A DNA stretch of 64,000 nucleotides from Streptomyces leeuwenhoekii (GTDB lineage: Bacteria > Actinomycetota > Actinomycetes > Streptomycetales > Streptomycetaceae), in assembly GCF_001013905.1 (NCBI RefSeq), contig NZ_LN831790.1:5966001-6030000 (forward strand). Reading direction: 5' to 3'. Under the pieces are notes generated by a model. That model did not search any database and was not told where the DNA came from. It was given only the letters and a program-made list of their open reading frames with translations. Of the stretch, positions 28,137 through 40,979 are shown piece after piece. Position 1 is the first letter of the stretch; the number at the start of each line of letters is the position of its first letter. Made by a program: the position numbers and the translations under genes.

Positions 28137-29323
28137 GCCGGGCCTCCGCTCTCCGCCGCGGGCCCGGCCTCCAGGAGGGCGAACGCCCGCTCGTGGGTGC
28201 GCCGCCGGTCCATGTCGCGGGCGAAGATCTCCCGGGCCACCTCGGTGAGGGCGGCCGCCGGCTGCCACAGGTCCAGCCGGCTCGCCTCCGCGACCGTCTT
28301 CGCCCACTCCTGCGGAACCGGGGCGCCCAGGGCGCCGCACAGCGCCCCCGCCATCGTGGCGATGGAGTCGCAGTCGCGCCCGTAGTTCACCGCGCCGAGC
28401 ACCGCGTGGCGGTAGTCGCCGCCGGAGACCACCAGCATGCCGAGGGCGACGGGCAGTTCCTCGATGGCGTGCAGCCGGGACGGGCGGCGCGCGTTCAGGG
28501 ACGGGGCCCGGTAGTCGGGGCCCACCGTGTCGTAGGGGGCGACCGCCGCCCGCAGCGGGGCCAGCGCGGACTCGAAGTCGGAGTGGGCCGAGGCCGTCTC
28601 GCAGACCCGCTCGATCGCCGTCCGCGTGCCGTCCTTCGCCAGGGACAGACAGGCCGCGACCACCGAGTCCGGGGTGGCCCCGGGCGCGCAGGCCGCCGCG
28701 ACCGCCGCCGCGAAGACACCGGCCGCCTCCCGGCCGTACGACGACTGGTGGGCGCCCGCGACGTCGAGCGCCTCGGCGTACGCGCCCGCCGGGTTGGCCG
28801 CGTTGACCAGGCCGACCGGCGCCATGTACATCGCCGCACCGCAGTTGACGATGTTGCCGACGCCGGCCTCGCGCGGGTCGGCGTGGCCGTAGTGGATCCG
28901 GGCCACCAGCCACTTCTCCGCGAGGAAGATCCGCTGCAGGGGGAGCGCCTCGGCCTCCAGCTCGGGGATCCAGCGCGGACGCGTCATCAGGTCCGGGACG
29001 AGGTGGTCGGCGATGGCGTAGGCGTCCAGGTGGTCGCGTACGGTGGCGTAGACCCGTACCAGGGCATGGGTCATCAACGTGTCGTCGGTGACGTGGCCAT
29101 CGCCCTTGTGGTACGGCGCGACCGGGCGGGCGGTGCGCCAGGCGTCGCCGTGCCAGGGGCCGACCACGCCGTGGACGCGGCCGCCGTGGCGTTCGAGGAT
29201 CTGCTCGGGGGAGTAGCCCTCGACGGGGCCGCCGAGCGCGTCGCCGACGGCCGCGCCGACCAGGGCGCCGGTGATCCGCTCCTCCAGGAGCGCTGTCCTG
29301 CTTTGTCCTGTTGTGGGAGTCAT
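28124..29323 (-). CDS. ADP-ribosylglycohydrolase family protein (third of four)
   Basis: A 399-aa ARH/DraG-type hydrolase. Landmarks are ITGALVGAAVGDALGGPVEG near the N-terminus, the metal-binding VTDDTLMTHAL, a YGREAAGVFAAAVAAA helix, and the second metal motif NYGRDCDSIATMAGALCGA. ATG 29323 is favoured because GGAGG lies 12 bases upstream; ATGs at 29332 and 29335 sit too close to it. The start is 8 bases after the stop of the frameshifted paralogue, and the end overlaps the next paralogue by 13 bases. Confidence 0.92.
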   Translation of the reverse strand: MTPTTGQSRTALLEERITGALVGAAVGDALGGPVEGYSPEQILERHGGRVHGVVGPWHGDAWRTARPVAPYHKGDGHVTDDTLMTHALVRVYATVRDHLDAYAIADHLVPDLMTRPRWIPELEAEALPLQRIFLAEKWLVARIHYGHADPREAGVGNIVNCGAAMYMAPVGLVNAANPAGAYAEALDVAGAHQSSYGREAAGVFAAAVAAACAPGATPDSVVAACLSLAKDGTRTAIERVCETASAHSDFESALAPLRAAVAPYDTVGPDYRAPSLNARRPSRLHAIEELPVALGMLVVSGGDYRHAVLGAVNYGRDCDSIATMAGALCGALGAPVPQEWAKTVAEASRLDLWQPAAALTEVAREIFARDMDRRRTHERAFALLEAGPAAESGGPACSV

Positions 29324-29331
29324 GGGCCGCA

Positions 29332-31165
29332 TCATCCTCCGCGCTGGGCCGGTTGTGCGGCTTCGAGGAGTTCGGCGAGTTCCACCAGGTCCGTGCCGGT
29401 GAGCCGGGGAAGGGCGCAGCCGGACAGGGTGCGGCAGGCGTCCCGCCAGGACGCGGGGATCGCGGCGCCGCCGCCGAGGGCGCCGGTCAGCGCGCCCGCC
29501 AGCGCCGGAGCGGAGTCGGCGACCCGGGACAGGCAGGCCGCGGCCGGGACCGCCCGCGCGATCCGGCCGCGGGCGGCGGTGGCCAGGGCGAGGGCGACCG
29601 GCACCGTCTCGGCGGCGGCGATGCCGTAGCTGTAGACGTGGTCCACGATCTGGTGCTCCAGCAAGGGCACCAGGGCGAAGGTGTTCTCGGCGGCCCCGGC
29701 GAGGGCCAGCGCCTGCCGGGCGTTGCGGCCGATCTCTGTCTCCTCGGGCAGTTCGGCGAGCGCGGCCGTCACGCAGGCCCGCACCCCGGCCCCGGCGAGG
29801 GCGCACGCGACGGCCGCCGCCATCGCCCGGGCGCCGTGCACGCCGTCGCCGTCCTGGGTGTAGCGGGCGTCGAACTCGGCGAGGTCGGCCGCGCCCCGGG
29901 GGTCGCCGGGGTGGGCGACGGCCAGGACGCAGGCGCGGACGCAGGCCGCGTCGTCGAAGTAGTGCGGGTTGTCGTGGCCGGTCGCGGGCGGGCGCAGACC
30001 GGTGGCGAGGTTGCCGAGACCGGCCCGGACGGAGATGCGGGCACGCAGCGGCAGCACGGCGGACTCCACCTCGGGGGCGCGTTCGGCCGCCGCCGCCACC
30101 TCGCTGGCGACCGCGTTCCAGGTCAGGTCGATGGCGGCCCGCATCCGGCGCTCCCGGCTGAGGTCCCCGAGCACGGTGTCGTCCCCGGCCCGCAGCACCG
30201 CCTCCGCCGCGAACACCGCCCACTCCGCGTCGTCCGACGGGCCCAGGCGCAGCGGTTCCGGCGGCTGGTTGAGGGCGATGGGCACGGGGAGGGTGGTGGT
30301 CGCGTTCTGCTCGGCGAAGGTGTCCAGCTCGCGGGTCAGGCGCCGGGTCCACTCGGGCATCCGCGCGGCCCGGTGCCGGGCGGCCGGCCAGCCGGCGGCG
30401 TCCCCGGCGGCGAGACCGAGCAGAAGACCCTCGATACGGCGGGGGCGTGGGCGGGGGCGAGGGCTGTCCTCGCGGGGGACGGGGGATGCGGCGGGGGGAG
30501 CGGGGGGTGGGGACGGTGTCGTCGTGTCCGGTAGGCCGGCGGGGGTCGTGGCCGGTGCCGTGGCGCCTGGAAGGTGGACCGGGATCGCGTCCGGTGACGC
30601 GGTGGCCGGAAGACCGGCGGGGACCGCGGCCGGTGCCTTGAGGCGCGGGAGATCGGCCGGGCTCGGGGCCGGGGCCGGGGGCGTGGGCCGGGGCCACGGT
30701 CGGGGCTCCTGCCGGTGGTGGGGGGTTGGGGGAGTGGACCGGGGCCGGGGCCGGTGGTGTGGGGTTGGGGGCCACGGCCGGGGCCCCTGCCGGTGGTGCG
30801 GGGCTGGGGGAGTGGGCCGGGGCCAGGGTCGGTGGCGTGGGGTCGGGGGAGTCAGCCAGGGCCGGTGGCGTGGGACTGGGGGAGTCGACCGGGGCCAAGA
30901 CCGGTGGCGTGGAATCGGGAGAGTCGGCCGGGGCCAGGGCCGGTGGCGTGGAATCGGGAGAGTCGGCCGGGGCCAGGGCCGGTGGCGTGGGGCCGGGGGA
31001 GTCGGCCGGAGCCGGCGGCGCCAGGTCGGGGCGGTCGGCCGGGGCCGGGGTGGCGGGGTCGGGGTGGTGGCCGTTCCCGGCGGCCGGTGGCTGCTCCGGC
31101 GGGCCGGGCGGGGCGACGTACGCCGTCGTGGCCGGTTCGTCGCCCGCCGGGCGGGTCCGGGTCAC
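29332..31165 (-). pseudogene. ADP-ribosylglycohydrolase family protein (second of four), apparent +1 frameshift
   Basis: GTG 31165 overlaps the stop of the upstream paralogue (GTGA) and opens about 160 codons of Pro/Ala/Asp/Ser-rich linker. The catalytic domain (IEGLLLGLAAGDAAGW through the C-terminus, stop at 29332) is in a different frame, and that frame has no ATG or GTG between the stop at 31162-31164 and an internal ATG at 30360. Removing one G from the G5 run at 30677-30681 joins the frames into HAPAPAPSPADLP and gives 610 aa. The metal motifs are degenerate (PSDDAEW, VADSAP), so this paralogue may be inactive or regulatory even if intact. A sequencing error is possible. Confidence 0.8.
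30851..31000. repeat. 39-bp tandem repeat coding for a Pro/Ala-rich linker
   Basis: Three in-phase 39-bp units start at 30884, 30923 and 30962, the second and third nearly identical, with a 33-bp degenerate unit at 30851. Shorter decayed copies continue down to about 30690. Each unit encodes 13 residues of the type DSPDSTPPALAPA on the minus strand. It forms the linker of the second ADP-ribosylglycohydrolase. Confidence 0.85.
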
Positions 31166-32310
31166 GGCCGTGCCTCCACCGCCGTGTCGGCGCGGGCACC
31201 GGCCGGGGCGTCCGCGGGGGGCGCGTCGGCGGCCGGTGCCGGCGACGGCCCCGGACCGGCCGGCCCCTGTGCGGGAGGGGCGCCGCCGGGGGCCCGGGTG
31301 CCCGGCCCGGCGGGCTCCCCGCGCGTCAGCAGGTCCGCCACCTCCAGCACATGGCGTCCGGCCATCGCCGGCAGGCAGCTCCCGCGCGCCGGGCCGATCG
31401 CGGCGGCCCACTCCGCCGGGATGGCGGACTCGCCCCGCGTCGCCCCCGCGAGGGCGCCGGCCACCGCGGCGGTCGTGTCGGCGTCGCGCCCCATGTTCAC
31501 GGCCGTCAGGACGGCGCCCCGGAAGTCGCCGTCGGCCGCCGCGTACGCCCCGAAGGCCAGGGCGACGGCCTCGGGGGCCAGGTCGGTCCAGGGGTAGCCG
31601 CCGACGACCACCGCCGAGCGGACGGCGCGTTCGCCGCGGTGGGCCGCCGTCACCGCCCGGCGCAGACAGCGCGCCGTCCAGGAGTCGTCCGGGACGACGG
31701 CCAGCGCGGCGGCGACGACCGCGGTGACCGGCGCCCCCGCCATGGCCGCGGCGACGCCCGCCGCCACCGCCTGACCACCGTGGATGCCCTCGCCGTCGTG
31801 GCTGACCGAGCCGTCGATCGCCACCAGGCGGGCCGCCTCGGCGGGGCGGCCCGCCGCGAACACGCCATAGGGCGCGGCACGCATGGCCAGGCCGTCGCTC
31901 CAGGCGTGGCGGTGCTGGGCGGAGATGGGGGCCGCAAGGCCCCGGCGCAGGTTCTCCAGCGTGCCGCGCTCGCTGAAGCCCGCCCCCCGGAAGGGGCCCT
32001 CGTCGCGGTCCGCGATCCACTCGTGCCAGGCCGCCTCCACATGGGCGGGGGTGAGGGCGGAGCCGTGCCGGGCCAGCAGCAGACCGGAGAAGATCGTGTA
32101 CTCGGTGTCGTCCGTGCCGGACGGCTCCTCGGCCACGAAGCCCGTGATGCGGCCCCAGCGGGCGCGGATCTCCGAAGGCTTCAGGTTCTCGGCCGGGGCC
32201 CCGAGGGCGTCCCCGACGGCCAGCCCGAGCAGCGCCCCGCGCGCCCGGGCGCCGAGGTCGCCGGTGTCCTGGGGTGCCGGGACCGAGGGAATGCAGGCGG
32301 TCGATGCCAT
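31162..32310 (-). CDS. ADP-ribosylglycohydrolase family protein (first of four)
   Basis: A 382-aa ARH/DraG-type hydrolase. ARGALLGLAVGDALGAPAEN begins the fold, SGTDDTEYTIF carries the first metal ligands, and NMGRDADTTAAVAGALAG the second, all in canonical form, so this is the paralogue most likely to be a standard enzyme. A 60-residue Pro/Ala/Gly tail follows. ATG 32310 has AGGAGG four bases upstream. It is the first gene of the seven-gene unit; the promoter should lie in 32311-32615, shared with the divergent VIT-family gene. Confidence 0.93.
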   Translation of the reverse strand: MASTACIPSVPAPQDTGDLGARARGALLGLAVGDALGAPAENLKPSEIRARWGRITGFVAEEPSGTDDTEYTIFSGLLLARHGSALTPAHVEAAWHEWIADRDEGPFRGAGFSERGTLENLRRGLAAPISAQHRHAWSDGLAMRAAPYGVFAAGRPAEAARLVAIDGSVSHDGEGIHGGQAVAAGVAAAMAGAPVTAVVAAALAVVPDDSWTARCLRRAVTAAHRGERAVRSAVVVGGYPWTDLAPEAVALAFGAYAAADGDFRGAVLTAVNMGRDADTTAAVAGALAGATRGESAIPAEWAAAIGPARGSCLPAMAGRHVLEVADLLTRGEPAGPGTRAPGGAPPAQGPAGPGPSPAPAADAPPADAPAGARADTAVEARP

Positions 32311-32615
32311 GCGGCCTCCTCTCAAGGAGCGCCCCGGAAGGCGCGGAGCCCTTTGCGGAACTCTCCCCGGTGCGGTGTCCCACCCAGCCTCGTCAGCCTC
32401 AGCGTCACCCGGTCGACATCTGTGCGGTGCTTCCCACGTATGAGCGCATATCGGCAAAACCGCAGGTAAGCCCAGCCTTTCCTTGCTGGCGAGCGGGAAA
32501 TGAGCGGCGTAGATTTGTTGTTGTCGAAAGTTGGACTCGGTCCAAATCGCTGGGTCCGCACGCAATGGAGGGAGCTCCGCAGAAGCTCCGCGAGAAGACA
32601 CCCTGGGGGTATCTC
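32311..32615. other. Divergent intergenic region, ADP-ribosylglycohydrolase unit / VIT transporter
   Basis: 305 bases without a convincing gene. It is less GC-rich in the middle (around 32440-32550) than the flanks. It contains the palindrome at 32531 and must hold promoters for both directions. No DtxR/IdeR-type 19-bp iron box was recognised. Confidence 0.6.
32531..32545. promoter_or_regulatory. Perfect palindrome upstream of the VIT-family gene
   Basis: TTGGAC-TCG-GTCCAA, 6-base perfect arms with a 3-base spacer, 71-85 bases before ATG 32616. It lies where a repressor would overlap the promoter of the transporter. The regulator is unknown; the pattern recalls GntR-type operators but I cannot assign it. 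Confidence 0.5.
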
Positions 32616-33347
32616 ATGGCCATCATCGAGACCGAAGCCGTCCTGCACGAGGCGCACCGCGACAACCACACGCACCGGGACGTGAACGGCGGCTGGCTGC
32701 GCCCCGCCGTCTTCGGCGCGATGGACGGCCTGGTCTCCAATCTCGCCCTGATGACCGGTGTCGCGGGCGGAGCGGCCGACCGGCAGGCGATCGTGCTCAG
32801 CGGGCTCGCGGGCCTGGCCGCCGGTGCCTTCTCCATGGCGGCCGGCGAGTACACCTCCGTCGCCTCGCAGCGCGAGCTGGTCGAGGCCGAGCTGGACGTG
32901 GAGCGGCGGGAGCTCAGAAAGCACCCCCAGGACGAGGAGGCCGAGCTCGCGGCGCTCTACGCGGCCCGGGGCGTCGAGCCCGGGCTCGCCCGCGAGGTGG
33001 CCCGGCAGCTCTCCCGCGACCCCGAGCAGGCGCTGGAGATACACGCCCGCGAGGAGCTGGGCGTCGACCCCGGCGACCTGCCGTCGCCGCTGGTCGCGGC
33101 CGTGTCGTCCTTCGGGTCGTTCGCGGTGGGCGCCCTGCTGCCCGTGCTGCCCTACCTGCTCGGCGCGACCGCGCTGTGGCCCGCCGTCGTGCTGGCGCTG
33201 ATCGGGCTCTTCCTGTGCGGTGCGGTGGTGGCCCGGGTGACGGCACGGACCTGGTGGTTCAGCGGACTGCGGCAGCTCGTCCTCGGCGGCGCGGCGGCCG
33301 GTGTGACGTACGTCCTGGGCAGCTTGTTCGGAACGGCCGTAGGATAG
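32616..33347 (+). CDS. VIT1/CCC1-family iron/manganese transporter
   Basis: A 243-aa membrane protein. The N-terminal block WLRPAVFGAMDGLVSNLALMTGVAG and GAFSMAAGEYTSVASQRELVEAE are hallmarks of the VIT family, which move Fe2+ or Mn2+ out of the cytoplasm (into vacuoles in eukaryotes). A Glu-rich cytoplasmic domain (residues 95-160) that would bind metal precedes three C-terminal membrane segments. ATG 32616 has only a weak GGGGGT ribosome site. The gene is divergent from the ADP-ribosylglycohydrolase unit. Confidence 0.9.
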   Translation: MAIIETEAVLHEAHRDNHTHRDVNGGWLRPAVFGAMDGLVSNLALMTGVAGGAADRQAIVLSGLAGLAAGAFSMAAGEYTSVASQRELVEAELDVERRELRKHPQDEEAELAALYAARGVEPGLAREVARQLSRDPEQALEIHAREELGVDPGDLPSPLVAAVSSFGSFAVGALLPVLPYLLGATALWPAVVLALIGLFLCGAVVARVTARTWWFSGLRQLVLGGAAAGVTYVLGSLFGTAVG

Positions 33348-33357
33348 CGCGGCCCGG

Positions 33358-33381
33358 ACTTATGCGAGGGACCGCATAAGT
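33358..33381. terminator. 9-bp inverted repeat after the VIT gene
   Basis: ACTTATGCG (33358-33366), a 6-base loop AGGGAC, and CGCATAAGT (33373-33381), 11 bases after the stop codon. The arms are half A/T, unlike other hairpins in the window, so an operator role for the downstream region is also possible. Confidence 0.55.
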
Positions 33382-33641
33382 AGTCGTTACTTGCTGGTTT
33401 CGGCCGCATGACCGCCGGGCATGAGCCGTAAGCGCTGCGGGCAACGAGGCCCGCCGCGCGTCTGCCGGGTGGGCGACGAGGCCCGCTCCGACAGCCTGCC
33501 GGGCCGCCGGACGCCGATCCGACCGATCCCGTTCGCGCCGGTCCCCACAGCCTTTCCCACCGGGCGCGTACCCCGCCCGCGACACCCGCGGTGTCCGCAT
33601 GTTGGAACGCAGTATCCGGTTCCCGAGAATCGCTCCATCAT

Positions 33642-33668
33642 GTAACCTGCACGAAATTTCGATCTCAC
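33642..33668 (+). promoter_or_regulatory. GlnR-like box upstream of gltB
   Basis: GTAAC-N6-GAAAT-N6-CTCAC matches the known Streptomyces GlnR pattern gTnAc-n6-GaAAc with a second half-site begun in the right phase. It lies 63-89 bases before ATG 33731 of a central nitrogen-assimilation operon. The match is by eye only. Confidence 0.45.
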
Positions 33669-33730
33669 GCAGAGGGCCAACGTCGTCCCTCGGCACCTGC
33701 ACATGCCACCTGACGACGACGGGAGAGCCG

Positions 33731-38318
<4,588 letters not shown>

Positions 38319-38326
<8 letters not shown>

Positions 38327-39782
38327 TCCCAAGGGCTTTCTCAACCACGGCCGCGAGGTCGCCCAGACCCGCCCCGTCGAGGAGCGCGTCAAGGACTGGA
38401 ACGAGGTCTACGTCCCCGGCTCCCTGCTGCCGATCATCAGCAAGCAGGCCAGCCGGTGCATGGACTGCGGCATCCCGTTCTGCCACAACGGCTGCCCGCT
38501 CGGGAACCTGATCCCCGAGTGGAACGACTACGCCTACCGCGAGGACTGGCAGGCCGCCTCCGAGCGCCTGCACGCCACCAACAACTTCCCGGAGTTCACC
38601 GGCCGCCTGTGCCCCGCTCCGTGCGAGTCGGCGTGTGTGCTCGGCATCAACCAGCCGCCGGTCACCATCAAGAACGTCGAGGTCTCCATCATCGACAAGG
38701 CGTGGGAGACCGGGGACGTCGCCCCGCAGATCCCCGAGCGCCTGTCCGGCAAGACGGTCGCGGTCGTCGGCTCCGGCCCGGCGGGCCTGGCCGCCGCGCA
38801 GCAGCTCACCCGGGCCGGGCACACGGTCGCCGTCTACGAGCGCGCGGACCGCGTCGGCGGCCTCCTGCGCTACGGCATCCCCGAGTTCAAGATGGAGAAG
38901 CGGCACATCAACCGCCGTATCGAGCAGATGCGCGCGGAGGGCACCCGCTTCCGCACCGGCGTCGAGATCGGCCGCGACCTGAAGGCGACGGACCTGAAGA
39001 AGCGGTACGACGCCGTGGTGCTGGCCGTCGGCGCCACCACCGCGCGCGACCTGCCGGTGCCGGGCCGCGAGCTCAAGGGCATCCACCAGGCGATGGAGTA
39101 CCTGCCGCTGGCCAACAAGGTCCAGGAGGGCGACTACGTCGCCCCGCCGATCTCAGCCGAGGGCAAGCACGTCGTCGTCATCGGCGGCGGCGACACCGGT
39201 GCCGACTGCGTGGGCACCGCCCACCGCCAGGGCGCGGCCTCCGTCACCCAGCTGGAGATCATGCCCCGCCCCAACGAGGAGCGGGACCCGATCGCCCAGC
39301 CGTGGCCGACCTTCCCCATGCTCTACAAGGTCACCTCGGCCCACGAGGAGGGCGGCGAGCGGGTCTACTCCGTCTCCACCACCCACTTCGAGGGCGACGA
39401 GGACGGCAACGTCCAGTGGCTCCACATGACCGAGGTCGAGTTCGTCGACGGCAGGCTCACCCCCAAGCCGGGCACCGAGCGCAAGATCCCCGCGCAGCTC
39501 GTCACCCTCGCCATGGGCTTCACCGGCACCGACCGGGACAACGGCCTGGTCGACCAGTTCGGCCTGGAACTCGACGCACGGGGTAACATCGCTCGCGACG
39601 CCGATTTCCAGACCAACGTCCCGGGGGTGTTCGTCGCCGGTGACGCCGGCCGCGGCCAGTCCCTGATCGTGTGGGCGATCGCCGAGGGCCGCTCGGCCGC
39701 CCGCGGCGTCGACCGCTACCTGACCGGGGCCAGTGAGCTGCCGGCCCCGATCCGGCCGACCGACCGCGCGCTCGCGGTCTGA
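38319..39782 (+). CDS. gltD: Glutamate synthase, small subunit
   Basis: FAD/NADPH-dependent electron-donor subunit of GOGAT, 487 aa. The N-terminal Cys-rich domain for the two 4Fe-4S clusters is intact ([18 protein letters not shown], then [12 protein letters not shown]). The FAD fold [17 protein letters not shown] and the NADPH fold [17 protein letters not shown] follow. A closing FAD motif, [18 protein letters not shown], ends the protein. The start lies inside the end of gltB, so the subunits are translationally coupled. Confidence 0.98.
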
Positions 39783-39865
39783 CGGCCCCGACCGGCTGAC
39801 GGACAGCGCCCCGGCGCTCCGACGGCCCTCGAAGACGTCCCGTACAAAGGCGTACGGAACACAGA

Positions 39866-39908
39866 CGGCGCCTGCCCTGTCCCCGACCGGACTCCTGGGC
39901 AGGCGCCG
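39866..39908. terminator. Bidirectional hairpin between gltD and the chitosanase gene
   Basis: CGGCGCCTGCCC (39866-39877) pairs exactly with GGGCAGGCGCCG (39897-39908) over a 19-base loop between convergent stop codons. A smaller CCGTAC/GTACGG repeat (39840-39857) precedes it. Confidence 0.8.
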
Positions 39909-39925
39909 CCGCATGTCCGGTGTTC

Positions 39926-40831
39926 CTACGGCACCCGGAACGTCTCCCCGTACATCTCCCACACCAGCGGCGTGTCCAGGGTGAAATTCCCGGCCTCCAG
40001 GAAGCGGCGCTGGGCGGTGTCGACGCGGGAGGTGTCGATGCCCGGGCGCTTGGCCTTCATCGCCGCGCGGCGGACATCGAGGAAGGCGTCCAGGAAGGTC
40101 TTCTCCGAGCCGCCCTCGGCCGGTGTGTCCGCCTGGCGCATGGCGCGCTCGCGCAGGCCGTAGAAGCCGTCCGGGTCGGTGTCGGGGCCGTGGAAGACCA
40201 GCGCGTCGTAGTAGACGAACTGACCCAGCGGGCCCAGCCCGTCGAGCTTGGCCAGGCGGACGGCCGGGTCGAAGTAGACCCGGTCGCGCTCGGCCTCCTG
40301 CGCCGCGCGGAAGGCCGGGAGCTCCGCCTCCGCCCGCCAGGCCGCGGTGAAGCCGGGGTCCAGGCCCTCGTGGGAGTCGGTGCCGTCGACCTCGCGCAGT
40401 GCGGGCAGGTACCGCGCCAGGCCGTTGCCGGGGTGGGCCTCGGTGTAGCGCTCGACCAGGGTGAGCAGGTCGTGGGTGCCGGTGCAGAAACCGATCACGC
40501 CCGCGGTGTAGCCCTGACCGTCACCGAGGTCCTCGATGCTGTCGTAGGCGCTGCGCCAGTCCAGGGTGGAGTGCTCCGCGCTCGCCACCAGCCGCTGCGC
40601 CAGCTCCTTCTTCGCCGGATCGGCCAGCCCCGGCGGCAGTCGGGCGATCACCGCGTCGTCCGCCGCGCGCTCCTGCTCGGCACGGCTCTTGGCGTGCTCG
40701 CGACCGGCCTCCACCAGGGCGGCGGGCGGCCTGGCCGGAGTCCCGTCCGATCCGCCCGGGGAGAGGAAGTAGGCCGTGGCGGCCGCGACCACGGGAACAG
40801 CCGCTAGGAACAGCACACCGCTGCGTTTCAC
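39926..40831 (-). CDS. csn: Secreted GH46 chitosanase
   Basis: Glycoside hydrolase family 46 endo-chitosanase, 301 aa with a signal peptide (about residues 1-27, no lipobox Cys). The catalytic pair fits the Streptomyces N174 enzyme: Glu86 in ASAEHSTLDW and Asp104 in IEDLGDGQGYTAG, 18 residues apart as in that enzyme. Further conserved blocks are GFCTGTHDLLTLVERYT, YFDPAVRLAKLDGLGPLGQF and VDTAQRRFLEAGN. It would cleave chitosan outside the cell. GGAGG lies about 9 bases before GTG 40831. Confidence 0.93.
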   Translation of the reverse strand: MKRSGVLFLAAVPVVAAATAYFLSPGGSDGTPARPPAALVEAGREHAKSRAEQERAADDAVIARLPPGLADPAKKELAQRLVASAEHSTLDWRSAYDSIEDLGDGQGYTAGVIGFCTGTHDLLTLVERYTEAHPGNGLARYLPALREVDGTDSHEGLDPGFTAAWRAEAELPAFRAAQEAERDRVYFDPAVRLAKLDGLGPLGQFVYYDALVFHGPDTDPDGFYGLRERAMRQADTPAEGGSEKTFLDAFLDVRRAAMKAKRPGIDTSRVDTAQRRFLEAGNFTLDTPLVWEMYGETFRVP

Positions 40832-40979
40832 TGGGGAAGACCTCCACCGTCGGCTCCGGCTCCCGGAGCATCGCCGCCCGTCCGCGGCACCGGCGGGCCC
40901 GCGCACGCCCCCGCCTGCGGCGAACAAAATAGCGAACCGTGGCGGGGGCGGGGCGACCGGGGCCGGGGCGGCCGGGACC

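Larger units (their letters stand above)
33348..33730 (+). other. gltB upstream region
   Basis: 383 bases with no supported gene. It holds the inverted repeat at 33358-33381 (probable terminator of the VIT gene), a small AAGTA-N5-TACTT repeat at 33378-33392, and the GlnR-like box at 33642. The stretch 33640-33670 is noticeably AT-richer than its surroundings. Confidence 0.6.

Noticed and set aside
30360..30360. ATG 30360 on the minus strand as the genuine start of the second ADP-ribosylglycohydrolase
   Set aside because: It would remove the conserved LGLAAGDAAGW opening of the fold, which is in frame immediately upstream, and it has no ribosome binding site.
30851..31000. CRISPR-like array
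   Set aside because: The 39-bp units are contiguous with no unique spacers and are in coding phase; they are a protein-linker repeat.
28124..32383. A 1419-codon open frame on the minus strand spanning four genes
   Set aside because: Only parts of it are real: the third ADP-ribosylglycohydrolase at its end and the repeat linker in the middle. Elsewhere it is out of frame with the conserved domains, as expected in GC-rich DNA with few stops.
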